Positions 10,917-23,262 of a DNA stretch of 64,000 bases are shown in pieces (positions within the stretch are counted from its first letter, which is position 1; each line of letters begins with the position of its first letter). Location of the stretch: the NCBI GenBank assembly GCA_032622095.1, contig CP136069.1, positions 52,744,760 through 52,808,759 of the forward strand, read 5' to 3'. The translations under genes were made by a program, and so were the position numbers. The stretch is from Siphonodentalium dalli. Taxonomy: Eukaryota; Mollusca; Scaphopoda; Gadilida; Siphonodentaliidae. The notes under the pieces were generated by a model, which worked only from the letters and a program-made list of their open reading frames with translations, did no database searches and was not told where the DNA came from.

Positions 10917-13900
10917 TCATGCATCCTGAATATCAGCTAACAGCGGAATGAATCCCGAATACCATTTAAGACAGGGTATGAATCCTGCATATCGGCTAAC
11001 AGCGGGGTATGAATCCCGAATACCATTTAAGACGGGGTATGCATCCTGCATATCGGCTAACAGCGGGGTATGAATCCCGAATACCATTTAAGACGGGGTA
11101 TGCATCCTGCATATCGGCTAACAACGGGGTATGAATCCCGAATATCATTTAAGGCGGGGTATGAATCCTGAATATCGGCTAACAGCGGGGTATGAATCCC
11201 GAATACCATTTAAGGCGGGGTATGCATCCTGAATATCGGCTAACAGCGGGGTATGAATCCCGAATACCATTTAAGACGGGGTATGCATCCTGAATATCGG
11301 CTAACAGCGGGGTATGAATCCCGAATACCATTTAAGACGGGGTATGAATCCTGAATATCATTTAAGACGGGGTATGAATCCTGAATATCATTTAAGGCGG
11401 GGTATGCATCCTGAATATCGGCTAACAGCGGGGTATGAATCCCGAATACCATTTAAGGCGGGGTATGAATCCTGAATATCGGCTAACAGCGGGGTATGAA
11501 TCCCGAATACCATTTAAGGCGGGGTATGCATCCTGAATATCGGCTAACAGCGGGGTATGAATCCCGAATACCATTTAAGACGGGGTATGCATCCTGAATA
11601 TCATTTAAGGCGGGGTATGCATCCTGAATATCGGCTAACAGCGGGGTATGAATCCCGAATACCATTTAAGGCGGGGTATGAATCCTGAATATCGGCTAAC
11701 AGCGGGGTATGAATCCCGAATACCATTTAAGGCGGGGTATGCATCCTGAATATCGGCTAACAGCGGGGTATGAATCCCGAATACCATTTAAGACGGGGTA
11801 TGCATCCTGAATATCGGCTAACAGCGGGGTATGAATCCCGAATACCATTTAAGGCGGGGTATGCATCCTGAATATCGGCTAACAGCGGGGTATGAATCCC
11901 GAATATCATTTAAGGCGGGGTATGCATCCTGAATATCGGCTAACAGCGGGGTATGAATCCCGAATACCATTTAAGGCGGGGTATGCATCCTGAATATCGG
12001 CTAACAGCGGGGTATGAATCCCGAATACCATTTAAGACGGGGTATGCATCCTGAATATCGGCTAACGGCGGGGTATGAATCCCGAATATCATTTAAGGCG
12101 GGGTATGCATCCTGAATATCGGCTAACAGCGGGGTATGAATCCCGAATACCATTTAAGGCGGGGTATGCATCCTGAATATCGGCTAACAGCGGGGTATGA
12201 ATCCCGAATACCATTTAAGGCGGGGTATGAATCCTGAATATCGGCTAACAGCGGGGTATGAATCCCGAATACCATTTAAGGCGGGGTATGCATCCTGAAT
12301 ATCGGCTAACAGCGGGGTATGAATCCCGAATACCATTTAAGACGGGGTATGCATCCTGAATATCGGCTAACAGCGGGGTATGAATCCCGAATACCATTTA
12401 AGGCGGGGTATGCATCCTGAATATCGGCTAACAGCGGGGTATGAATCCCGAATATCATTTAAGGCGGGGTATGCATCCTGAATATCGGCTAACAGCGGGG
12501 TATGAATCCCGAATACCATTTAAGGCGGGGTATGCATCCTGAATATCGGCTAACAGCGGGGTATGAATCCCGAATACCATTTAAGACGGGGTATGCATCC
12601 TGAATATCGGCTAACGGCGGGGTATGAATCCCGAATATCATTTAAGGCGGGGTATGCATCCTGAATATCGGCTAACAGCGGGGTATGAATCCCGAATACC
12701 ATTTAAGGCGGGGTATGCATCCTGAATATCGGCTAACAGCGGGGTATGAATCCCGAATACCATTTAAGGCGGGGTATGAATCCTGAATATCGGCTAACAG
12801 CGGGGTATGAATCCCGAATACCATTTAAGGCGGGGTATGCATCCTGAATATCGGCTAACAGCGGGGTATGAATCCAGAATACCATTTAAGACGGGGTATG
12901 CATCCTGAATATCGGCTAACAGCGGGGTATGAATCCCGAATACCATTTAAGGCGGGGTATGCATCCTGAATATCGGCTAACAGCGGGGTATGAATCCCGA
13001 ATACCATTTAAGGCGGGGTATGCATCCTGAATATCGGCTAACAGCGGGGTATGAATCCCGAATACCATTTAAGACGGGGTATGCATCCTGAATATCGGCT
13101 AACAACGGGGTATGAATCCCGAATACCATTTAAGGCGGGGTATGCATCCTGAATATCGGCTAACAGCGGGGTATGAATCCCGAATATCATTTAAGGCGGG
13201 GTATGCATCCTGAATATCGGCTAACAGCGGGGTATGAATCCCGAATACCATTTAAGGCGGGGTATGCATCCTGAATATCGGCTAACAGCGGGGTATGAAT
13301 CCCGAATATCATTTAAGGCGGGGTATGCATCCTGAATATCGGCTAACAGCGGGGTATGAATCCCGAATACCATTTAAGGCGGGGTATGCATCCTGAATAT
13401 CGGCTAACAGCGGGGTATGAATCCCGAATACCATTTAAGGCGGGGTATGAATCCTGAATATCGGCTAACAGCGGGGTATGAATCCCGAATACCATTTAAG
13501 GCGGGGTATGCATCCTGAATATCGGCTAACAGCGGGGTATGAATCCCGAATACCATTTAAGACGGGGTATGCATCCTGAATATCGGCTAACAGCGGGGTA
13601 TGAATCCCGAATACCATTTAAGGCGGGGTATGCATCCTGAATATCGGCTAACAGCGGGGTATGAATCCCGAATACCATTTAAGGCGGGGTATGCATCCTG
13701 AATATCGGCTAACAGCGGGGTATGAATCCCGAATACCATTTAAGACGGGGTATGCATCCTGAATATCGGCTAACAACGGGGTATGAATCCCGAATACCAT
13801 TTAAGACGGGGTATGCATCCTGAATATCGGCTAACAACGGGGTATGAATCCCGAATACCATTTAAGACGGGGTATGCATCCTGAATATCGGCTAACAGCG

Positions 13901-16900
13901 GGGTATGAATCCCGAATACCATTTAAGGCGGGGTATGCATCCTGAATATCGGCTAACAGCGGGGTATGAATCCCGAATACCATTTAAGACGGGGTATGCA
14001 TCCTGAATATCGGCTAACAGCGGGGTATGAATCCCGAATACCATTTAAGACGGGGTATGCATCCTGAATATCGGCTAACAGCGGGGTATGAATCCCGAAT
14101 ACCATTTAAGACGGGGTATGCATCCTGCATATCGGCTAACAGCGGGTATGAATCCCGAATACCATTTAAGACGGAGTATGAATCCTGAATATCGGCTAAC
14201 GGCGGGGTATGAATCCCGAATACCATTTAAGACGGGGTATGAATCCTGAATATCGGCTAACGGCGGGGTATGAATCCCGAATACCATTAAGGCGGGGTAT
14301 GAATCTTGAATATCGGCTAGCAGCGGAATGAATCCCGAATACCATTTAAGACGGAGTATGAATCCTGAATATCGGCTAACAGCGGGGTATGAATCCCGAA
14401 TACCATTTAAGAAGGGGTATGTATCCTGCATATCGGCTAACAGCGGGGTATGAATCCCGAATACCATTTAAGACGGGGTATGCATCCTTCATATCGGCTA
14501 ACAGCGGGGTATGAATCCCGAATACCATTTAAGAAGGGGTATGTATCCTGCATATCGGCTAACGGCGGGGTATGAATCCCGAATACCATTTAAGACGTGG
14601 TATGCATCCTTCATATCGGCTAACAGCGGGGTATGAATCCCGAATACCATTTAAGACGGGGTATGCATCCTGAATATCGACTAACAGCGGGGTATGAATC
14701 CCGAATACTATTTAAGACGGGGTATGCATCCTGCATATCAGCTAACAGCGGGGTATGAATCCCGAATACTATTTAAGACGGGGTATGCATCCTGCATATC
14801 AGCTAACAGCGGGGTATGAATCCCGAATACCATTTAAGACGGGGTATGCATCCTGCATATCGGCTAACGGCGGGGTAATAATCCCGAAAACCATTTAAGA
14901 CGGGGTATCCATCCTGCATATCGGCTAACGGCGGGGTATGAATCCCGAATATCATTTAAGACGGGGTATGAATCCTGCATATCGGCTAACGGCGGGGTAT
15001 GGATCCCGAGTACCATTTAAGACGGGTATGAATCCCGAGTACCATTTAAGACGGGGTATGCATCCTGCATATCGGCTAACGGCGGGGTATGAATCCCGAA
15101 TACCATTTAAGACGGAGTATGAATCCTGAATATCAGCTAACAGCGGGGTATGAATCCCGAATATCATTTAACTTGATTTAAGACGGGGTATGCATCCTGC
15201 ATATCGGCTAACGGCGGGGTATGAATCCCGAATACCATTTAAGACGGAGTATGAATCCTGCATATCGGCTAACGGCGGGGTATGAATCCCGAATACCATT
15301 TAAGACGGAGTATGAATCCTGCATATCGGCTAACGGCGGGGTATGAATCCCGAATACCATTTAAGACGGAGTATGAATCCTGCATATCGGCTAACAGCGG
15401 GGTATGAATCCCGAATACCATTTAAGACGGGGTATGCATCCTGCATATCGGCTAAAAGCGGGGTATGAATCCCGAATATCATTTAAGACGGGGTATGAAT
15501 CCTGCATATCGGCTAACGGCGGGGTATGAATCCCGATTACCATTTAAGACGGGGTATGAATCCTGAATATCGACTAACAGCGGGGTATGAATCCCGAATA
15601 CCATTTAAGGCGGGGTATGCATCCTGAATATCGGCTAACAACGGGGTATGAATCCCGAATACCACTTAAGGCGGGTATGAATCGTGCATATCGGCTAACA
15701 GCGGGGTATGAATCCCGAATACCATTTAAGACGGGGTATGCATCCTGCATATCGGCTAACGGCGGGGTATGAATCCCGAATACCATTTAAGACGGGGTAT
15801 GCATCCTGCATATCGGCTAACGGCGGGGTATGAATCCCGAATACCATTTAAGACGGGGTATGCATCCTGCATATCGGCTAACGGCGGGGTATGAATCCCG
15901 AATACCATTTAAGACGGGGTATGCATCCTGCATATCGGCTAACGGCGGGGTATGAATCCCGAATACCATTTAAGACGGGGTATGCATCCTGCATATCGGC
16001 TAACGGCGGGGTATGAATCCCGAATACCATTTAAGACGGGGTATGCATCCTGCATATCGGCTAACAGCAGGGTATGAATCCCGATTACCATTTAAGACGG
16101 GGTATGCATCCTGCATATCGGCTAACAGCGGGGTATGAATCCCGAATACCATTTAAGACGGGGTATGCGTCCTGCATATCGGCTAACAGCGGGGTATGAA
16201 TCCCGAATACCATTTAAGACGGGGTATGCATCCTGCATATCGGCTAACGGCGGGGTATGAATCCCGAATACCATTTAAGACGGGGTATGCATCCTGCATA
16301 TCGGCTAACGGAGGGGTATGAATCCCGAATACCACTTAAGGTGGGTATGTATCCTGAATATCGGCTAACAGCGGGGTATGAATCCCGAATACCATTTAAG
16401 GCGGGGTATGAATCTTGAATATCAGCTAACAGCGGGGTATGAATCCCGAATATCATTTAAGACGTGGTATGCATCCTTCATATCGGCTAACGGCGGGGTA
16501 TGAATCCCGAATACCATTTAAGACGGGGTATGCATCCTGCATATCGGCTAACGGCGGGGTATGAATCCCGAATACCACTTAAGGCGGGTATGCATCCTGA
16601 ATATCGGCTAACAACGGGGTATGAATCCCGAATACCATTTAAGGCGGGGTATGAATCTTGAATATCAGCTAACAGCGGGTTATGAATCCCGAATACCATT
16701 TAAGACGGGGTATGAATCTTGAATATCGGCTAACAGCGGGGTATGAATCCCGAATACCATTAAGGCGGTGTATGAATCTTGAATATCGGCTAGCAGCGGA
16801 ATGAATCCCGAATACCATTTAAGACGGGGTATGAATCCTGAATATCGGCTAACAGCGGGGTATGAATCCCGAATACCATTTAAGAAGGGGTATGTATCCT

Positions 16901-18478
16901 GAATATCGCGGGGTACGAATCCCGAATACCATTTATGACGACATATTAATCCTGAGTATCAGTTAACAGCGATGTATGTATCCAAAAATACCATTTAAGG
17001 CGGGGTATGCAACCTGAATATCGGCTAGCAGCGGAATGAATCCCGAATACCATTTAAGACGGGGTATGAATCCTGAATATCAGCTAACAGCGGGGTATGA
17101 ATCCCGAATACCATTTGAGGCGGGTATGTATCCTAAATATCAGATAACAGCAGGGTATGTATCCCGAATACCATTTAAGACGGGGTATGAATCCTGAATA
17201 TCAGCTAACAGTTGGGTATGAATCCAGAATACCATTTGAGGCGGGTATGTATCCTAAATATCAGATAACAGCAGGGTATGTATCCCGAATACCATTTAAG
17301 ACGGGGTATGAATCCTGAATACCATTTAAGAAGGGGTATGTATCCTGAATATCGCGGGGTACGAATCCCGAATACCATTTATGACGACATATTAATCCTG
17401 AGTATCAGTTAACAGCGATGTATGTATCCAAAAATACCATTTAAGACGGGGTATGCAACCTGAATATCGCGGGGTATGTATCCCGAATAACAATTATTCG
17501 GGGTATGCATCCAGAATATCGGCTAACAGTTGGGTATGAATCCAGAATACCATTTGAGGCGGGTATGTATCCTAAATATCAGATAACAGCAGGGTATGTA
17601 TCCCGAATACCATTTAAGGCGGGTATGTATCGTAAATATCGGCTAGCAGTGGGGTATGTATCCTGAATATCGGCTAACTGCGGGATATGAATCCGGAATA
17701 CTATTTAAGGCGGTGTATGAATCCTAAATATCGGCTAGCAGTGGAGTATGTAGGGCCTATCCCGAATACCATTTAAGACGGGGTATATATCCTGCATATC
17801 AACTAACAGCGGGGTATGAATCCCGAATACCATTTAAGGCGGGGTATGCGTCCTGAATGTCGGCTAACAGCGGGTATGAATCCCGGATGCAATTTAAGGT
17901 GGGGTATGAATCCTGAATATCGCGGGGTAAGAATCCCGAATACTATTTAAGGCGGGGTATGTATCCTGGGTATCAGCTAACAGCGGGGTATGAATCCCAA
18001 ATGCAATTTAAGGTGGGGTATGCGTCCTGAATATCGGCTAACAACGGGGTATGAATCCCGAATACCATTTAAGGCGGGGTATGAATCCTAAATATAGGCT
18101 AACATCGGGGTATAAATCCTGAATATCGGCTAACAACGGCTGTGATTCCCGAATAACATTTTAAAGCGGGGTATATGAATCCTGAATATCGACTAACAGC
18201 TGGCAAGCATGCCCAATTCCATTTAAGTCGGGATATGAATCCTGAATATATCGGCTAGCAGCGGGGTTGAATCCCGAATACCATTTAAGACGAGGTATGT
18301 ATCCTGAATATCGGCTATAGCATGAGTGGGGGGGGGGGGGCAAAATCCCAAATACCATGCATATAAGGTGGGTATGAATCCTGAATATCGACTAACATCG
18401 GGTATCAATGCCGAATATTTAAGACGGGGTATGAATCCTGAATATCGGCTATAACATGCAGGAGGTATGTATGAAATC
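10917..18478. repeat. satellite array, 61-bp dimeric unit
   Basis: About 7.6 kb of head-to-tail 61-bp units (roughly 124 copies). Each unit has two related halves. The 30-bp half is GTATGAATCCCGAATACCAT followed by TTAAGGCGGG. The 31-bp half is GTATGCATCCTGAATATCGG followed by CTAACAGCGGG. The array is most uniform from about 11170 to 14100. Variants alternate more from 14100 to 16900. It becomes degraded, with deletions, hybrid halves and inserted G-runs, from 16900 to 18478. In the uniform core a marker variant (GAATCCTG in the second half) recurs at 11673, 12222 and 12771, exactly 549 bp (nine units) apart, then at 13442 (671 bp, eleven units). Because 61 is not a multiple of three, short open frames appear in the array by chance and are not genes. 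Confidence 0.97.
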
Positions 18479-18815
18479 CAGCGTACCGCCTGAAAATGAC
18501 CGGAACTCCCACGAACCAAAGAGGGAATGGTGGCACAAACTTATCTAGTATTCCCTCCGATTTCGAGTGGATGTATATAATTATCCATGCATGTAACTGT
18601 GTGTACTGTTGTCTGCATAATTATGCTGGGAAAATAATTTCGCTGAATTATAGACCCGAAACATGGCCCTACTCTCGAATGCAACCAATCGGTATAAAAC
18701 AAAAACATTTATTTCACATCTAAGTTCTAATATATATGTACAGATATCAACTTACAAAGCTACATGTTACCGACTTGACTGTATGACACACCAGAGTACA
18801 CGCAATGCCTTATAT
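18479..18815. other. no gene recognised
   Basis: Unique-looking AT-rich sequence between the satellite edge and the next MITE. Nothing assigned. Confidence 0.35.
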
Positions 18816-19171
18816 ACAAGCCTGCACATTGTGTGTCTGTCATTTGCAGAATGAGGTCCACAGAGGGTGAATTTAGTGATGCTACCCCGTAGGGCTGACT
18901 AGCGTCATAAAATTCACCCTATGGGAACCTCTTTCGGCTTATGCCTCAACTGATATCGGAAACCTAGGGTCAGATTGAATTTCCCCAGTTGAAGTTGGCG
19001 ATGGTAGGGGATATTGAAACTTCCCAGAAGGGAAAAAGTAACTAAAATAATGTTAAGTTGAGACTATAGGTATTTCACAAAAGATGAGGGAAAAGTAGCA
19101 CAGCTGGCTATCATCACCCCCTGGGAACCTCATTATGCAAATAACAGACACACTATTTGTAGGCTTGCTTA
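18816..19171. mobile_element. MITE with ~55-bp terminal inverted repeats
   Basis: The left end (AAGCCTGCACATTGTGTGTC and onward, with CATTTGCAGAATGAGGT) pairs with the complement of the right end (CCTCATTATGCAAATAACAG through GTAGGCTTGCTT). About 245 bp of non-coding sequence lies between the arms. No protein is encoded. Confidence 0.75.
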
Positions 19172-19437
19172 CATGTATATATATTATATGACCATACATT
19201 TTTTGTGTTATGAAAGCAATAAATTCCAAACCAACATTCGTAAGCTCATTTTGTTGTATTAGTTGTCAAATAAAAAACATTTTCAAGACTGCAGGAACAA
19301 AACTAAAATCTATATATGCTATAACCAAACTTGAATTTTAACAATTTCATTGCGAAATGTATTCATTTACAAAAGTATAAATTGGAATTGTTGTGTGGTT
19401 TGATTATACAGATGCAGTATACATATACAGTAATGCC

Positions 19438-19545
19438 CTAAGTAATCGACTCCTTAACCACAGCAAAATTATGGGTAATTTTTCAGGAATTAGTCGGAAA
19501 TATGGCTTGTTGCCATTCATCGGAAAGCTCTTAGTTTTTGGCCTA
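19438..19545 (+). mobile_element. solo arm of a Tc1/mariner-pogo-like MITE
   Basis: The sequence starts with CAGTAATGCCCTAAGTAATC after a TA dinucleotide and matches one arm of the complete hairpin element at 44167-44379. The second arm is missing and the sequence diverges after about 19545, so this is either a broken copy or the end of a longer relative. Confidence 0.65.
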
Positions 19546-19889
19546 CTACATACAGTCACTCGGTGGCAATGTTCAGATAATAAGTTCAAATTGCAGCTTG
19601 TTGAACTTAATGGACACATTTGCACAATGAACTACTACAGCTAAGAATACGAATCGGGGGTACTACGTCACTAGAATTTATGTTATTTCTTAGTTATCGT
19701 TGGCCATATCCGTAGTTACAATTACGGCTTGGGCACGCGAGCTTTGCATGCACACATCGAGTCTACAACTGACTAAGACCTGTACACAACATTATTAAGT
19801 GTAACATAACGATGGCAAACATAAATATAACACATTACCGTGAGGGGCAAGAAGTTTGAACGACACTATTTTCTCACAAATGGACTCGG

Positions 19890-20845
19890 TAGTCGTCGAT
19901 TCTGCGAAAAGGTTTTTTGACCGTACGAAAAATTAACGACTACTATAAGCTATTCGTTGAGTTTTATTAGTATAGATTTCACCAATATATATATATTTTT
20001 TCAATATATCCTAAAAACCAAGAAACGAGTTTTAGGATGGGGAGTTCAATATATTCACAATTACTTTTTTCAATACAGAAGAAGCAATGGCTTTCGCTAA
20101 ATGTCACACATTTGAGCGCAAAATATCGATATTAAGTGCGCGATATTGTAATATTAAACGCGAAATATTGCGATATTGAGCGCAAAATATTGCCATAATA
20201 TCGAAAGCTGCGCGCTTATAAGCGAAAATAGCGCGCTTAATATACCACTTCTTGTGACTGGTACTGTATTGCCGATTGGGTGAATGATGTGCAATATCTC
20301 AGCATTCCCCAAGTGATCTATAGGCGAACGAGTATTAGTGCATTAATAAAAACCCAACATGAGTGCCATAGTCTGTTGGCATTTGGCGTGTGAAGTTTGT
20401 CGTTCTACAATGTAAACATCAAGGCTTTGTTTATATCACAGATACAATACAGTTATTTTTGCTATGAGCCAGGTTCAGCCACACGTATGTGTTAATTGTA
20501 AAGAGCGTTGCCATTGCCAACAGAGGTAACCTGACTCGCATGGTCATCTGGCCTACGCGAAGAGATCTTAATTTGATTGAATTAAGTCAATTGAGCGCAT
20601 CGTTGGTCGCATTGTGGCCGATTGTTCTCACCACCCGACTATTACTTACAAGTTTCGCCAATATATATATAGACGTTGTGCGATATATAAAAAGGTGCTG
20701 GTATGGCGCCGTAATAGCATCTGCCTGTTCCCGACATATGTGCATCTCCATAGCGTTAGACACATTTCGCATAATGAACGACGAATATCTATGTGTGGTC
20801 GTAAATTTTTCGGATGGTCCAAAAACCTTTTCGCAGAATTGTGAG
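19890..20845. mobile_element. possible MITE bounded by short inverted repeats
   Basis: TTCTGCGAAAAGGTTTTTTG near 19900 is found inverted near 20820 (CAAAAACCTTTTCGCAGAAT), with further matching on the outer side (the ACGAAAAATT region). The ~1-kb interior holds a cluster of GCGC and AATATTGCG words at about 20105-20245 and no recognisable gene. Only the terminal match supports the call. Confidence 0.45.
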
Positions 20846-20992
20846 ATCACGCAGTATATAAGGGGATTATGGTTCTGCGTGCCGTAATTAGTTTGTAATT
20901 AATTATTGAGTTATCAGGTCATAGCTTCTCGATTTTCACGACGACGAATGGATGTGATTGCCACTAAAAGATACAATTTAAGGGCACATGGT

Positions 20993-21472
20993 GATCAGTC
21001 ATATCCTACCCAGAGGAGCTGAGAAACGATGGCGAACTTAAAGACATGTTATGGACTTGTTCGAGTTCGTGAAACTGATAAGTTAGTATTCAGGCGTTAT
21101 GCCAACCTGGAGAATGTATCATTCTACTAACATCGCCGAAAATTTCAAAGAAATCGACCATACAACTCAATAGAAAACATCGTCAAAACTACGCTCAATT
21201 GTAAATATTTACATCTGGATTCGGGATGCAACAATCGGCGACAATCACACACAATTGATTTCGCCATCCAGAGTCAGTGCATTTAATTAATATATCAGAA
21301 TGACAATGTGTGTTGGCAATTTGGATTAATATTCGTAAAAAGAACAACTTTGAGCAAGATTATTCTCCATTTCTATTGGATCACCTTATTACCGCAGTGT
21401 TTCACATCACTTTTAGTATAGAAAAGATCAGTCATATCCTACCCAGAGGAGCTGAGAAACGATGGCGAACTT
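20993..21472. repeat. family A element flanked by 47-bp direct repeats
   Basis: A 47-base sequence starting GATCAGTCATATCCTACCCA occurs at 20993-21039 and again, identical, at 21426-21472. Between the copies lies a ~380-bp element (about 21038-21415) starting TTAAAGACATGTTATGG and ending in TTTCACATCACTTTTA. The same element recurs at 22881-23262, 30619-30996 and, inverted, at 45754-46130. It encodes no protein. The flanking duplication is much longer than that of ordinary transposons. Confidence 0.75.
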
Positions 21473-21822
21473 TATGACGTATTTGTGAGTTTTGTTGAAA
21501 ATCTAAAACCGTAATCGTAACAACGGATATAGGGAAAAACGACAACGAATAGAAAGAACACACATTCTAAATGCGAATTAAAGGTATCTAATTAGACTAT
21601 AATACCACAGTAACACGTGCACGTTACAAGTTAAATGTACGTGTGTTATAACCAGGCTAATTATTCAATAGCTTTGTTATAATTTATCACGGAATCAAGC
21701 TTTGTTCGCTATGTTAACTAACTTAACCTTTTCTATACTAAAAACTCATTGACGAGTAGTTCTATCAGGGAATATTCACATAATAAGTTCAACGAACGAC
21801 TATAGCATATGTTTGTGTTTAA

Positions 21823-22214
21823 CCCTTTACCCAACAGAAGGGCCCTGTGCCAATGCATTCTCTTATATATGCGAGTCGACCATAGGTCGCCTCGCATATA
21901 TAAGAGAATGCATTGGCTTAACACATTAAAAATTATAAAATTGTTAAAGAATGTAAGAAAAAATGGTAAAAAGTGTTAAAAAAAGATTTGTTTTAGGCCA
22001 ATGCATTCTCTTATATATGCGAGGCGACCTATGGTCGACTCGCATATATAAGAGAATGCATTGGCACAGGGTATAACTGTAACTATCACAATGTGGTCAA
22101 GGAGCCGGTTCCAATGATATCCATATTTGTATGGTTCTATTGAGACAGACCGAAGATATTTTAGGCTGTTGAAGCTTTATTTGGCCGGTTTTGGCCGGTT
22201 TGTTGGGTAAAGGG
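21823..22214. mobile_element. piggyBac-like MITE, 392 bp, TTAA duplication
   Basis: The element is framed by TTAA at 21819-21822 and 22215-22218. Its terminal inverted repeats start CCCTTTACCCAACA and end TGTTGGGTAAAGGG. CCC-type ends with a TTAA target are the hallmark of piggyBac-class transposons. Inside are two 69-bp near-perfect palindromes at 21849-21917 and 21997-22065, each with arms GCCAATGCATTCTCTTATAT. They are reverse complements of one another, with the asymmetric centres facing opposite ways. The rest is AT-rich filler plus a GGCCGGTTTTGGCCGGTT motif near the right end. No transposase is encoded. Confidence 0.9.
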
Positions 22215-22440
22215 TTAAATCACATATCTGCCATGATTTCCATGAGAAACGTATGTATATGCACATATACATAATGATTGCTATAGCTTACCAAATGTAT
22301 ACCTAATCGCTCGCAAACGGCAACACAACTATTTTCACATCGAAATTTAATCTCATGCACCTGGGCTACTGCGTGATACATCTGTAGACATACATGTATA
22401 GCATGTTTCATACACGCACATTCACTTTACCTGTAAGATG

Positions 22441-22875
22441 CTTTATAAGGCAATAGCTTAAAGGTACTACAATCCGATTCGATGGTCCCCATATAATCAG
22501 ATTCCAACAACATCAACAATTTTTTTTTAGAAATGCCGCTTCAGTTATCAGAATCGATTAATTGCCCAAAAATAATGCTAACCACTGTCAACTATAGTAT
22601 AAAATTGCCCGAAACGTGTTATTTATCAACATGTTGTTCGACGAAATTTGGCCTTATTATCAACAGAAAGTCTCTTGCTTTTAGAGTTATCCATCTTCAT
22701 CCGCAATTTGGTCCGAGACCGTCGGCTCGTCGACTGTTTACTGGGCCACTATAATTCTCGATGGTGAAAAATAATAGATTTAAAAAAATGATAGGTGGGT
22801 TCCTCGACTCAAATCAAATATTTTTTACCCCCGAATCGAAATAAATAGTAATTGAGGGGCCCTCAATCGGATGAT
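22441..22875. repeat. dispersed repeat family B
   Basis: The sequence starts TTAAAGGTACTACAATCCGA and ends with a complementary AATCGGATGATGCATCTTTAA near 22880. Related copies or pieces lie at 38390-38690, 44541-44632, 45185-45345 (inverted) and 57620-57990. Family members share TTTTAGAGTTATCCATCTT, CGAATCAAATA and an AAAGAAATAGTAATT segment next to a CCCCC run. The inverted ends suggest a non-autonomous DNA transposon. Confidence 0.65.
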
Positions 22876-22880
22876 GCATC

Positions 22881-23262
22881 TTTAAGACATATTGTGGACT
22901 TATTGCATTGAATAGAATCAATATGTTAGTATCCAAATATTATCACCGTTAGAAGAATGTAGCAATGAACTAAGATTGTCGATAATTCAAAACCACATCG
23001 ACTGTACCATTTCAGAGAGCACAATGTTTGAAATACGCACCACATATATGCAAATATTTACTAATTTATTCGGTACGCATTATTGTACATAAACATTACT
23101 GCCACGATTGCGCCAATAATAGACACTGTGTATAATTCGTTTATAACATTGACGCTGATTTCTGGCTATTTGGATATAAAATTTATGAAAATAGCTTATT
23201 TTGGCATAATTATTTGTTATTCTGTTCGATAAACCTGATCGGAATGTTTCACAACACTTTAA
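22881..23262 (+). repeat. dispersed repeat family A, complete copy
   Basis: A diverged copy of the ~380-bp family A, starting TTTAAGACATATTGTGGACT and ending GTTTCACAACACTTTAA. It lies directly beside the family B copy, sharing the TTTAA junction. No coding content. Confidence 0.7.

Noticed and set aside
11240-16699. Many minus-strand open frames of 60-130 codons in the satellite
   Set aside because: They all read the same 61-bp unit in rotating frames and stop when a variant base appears, so they are by-products of the repeat.
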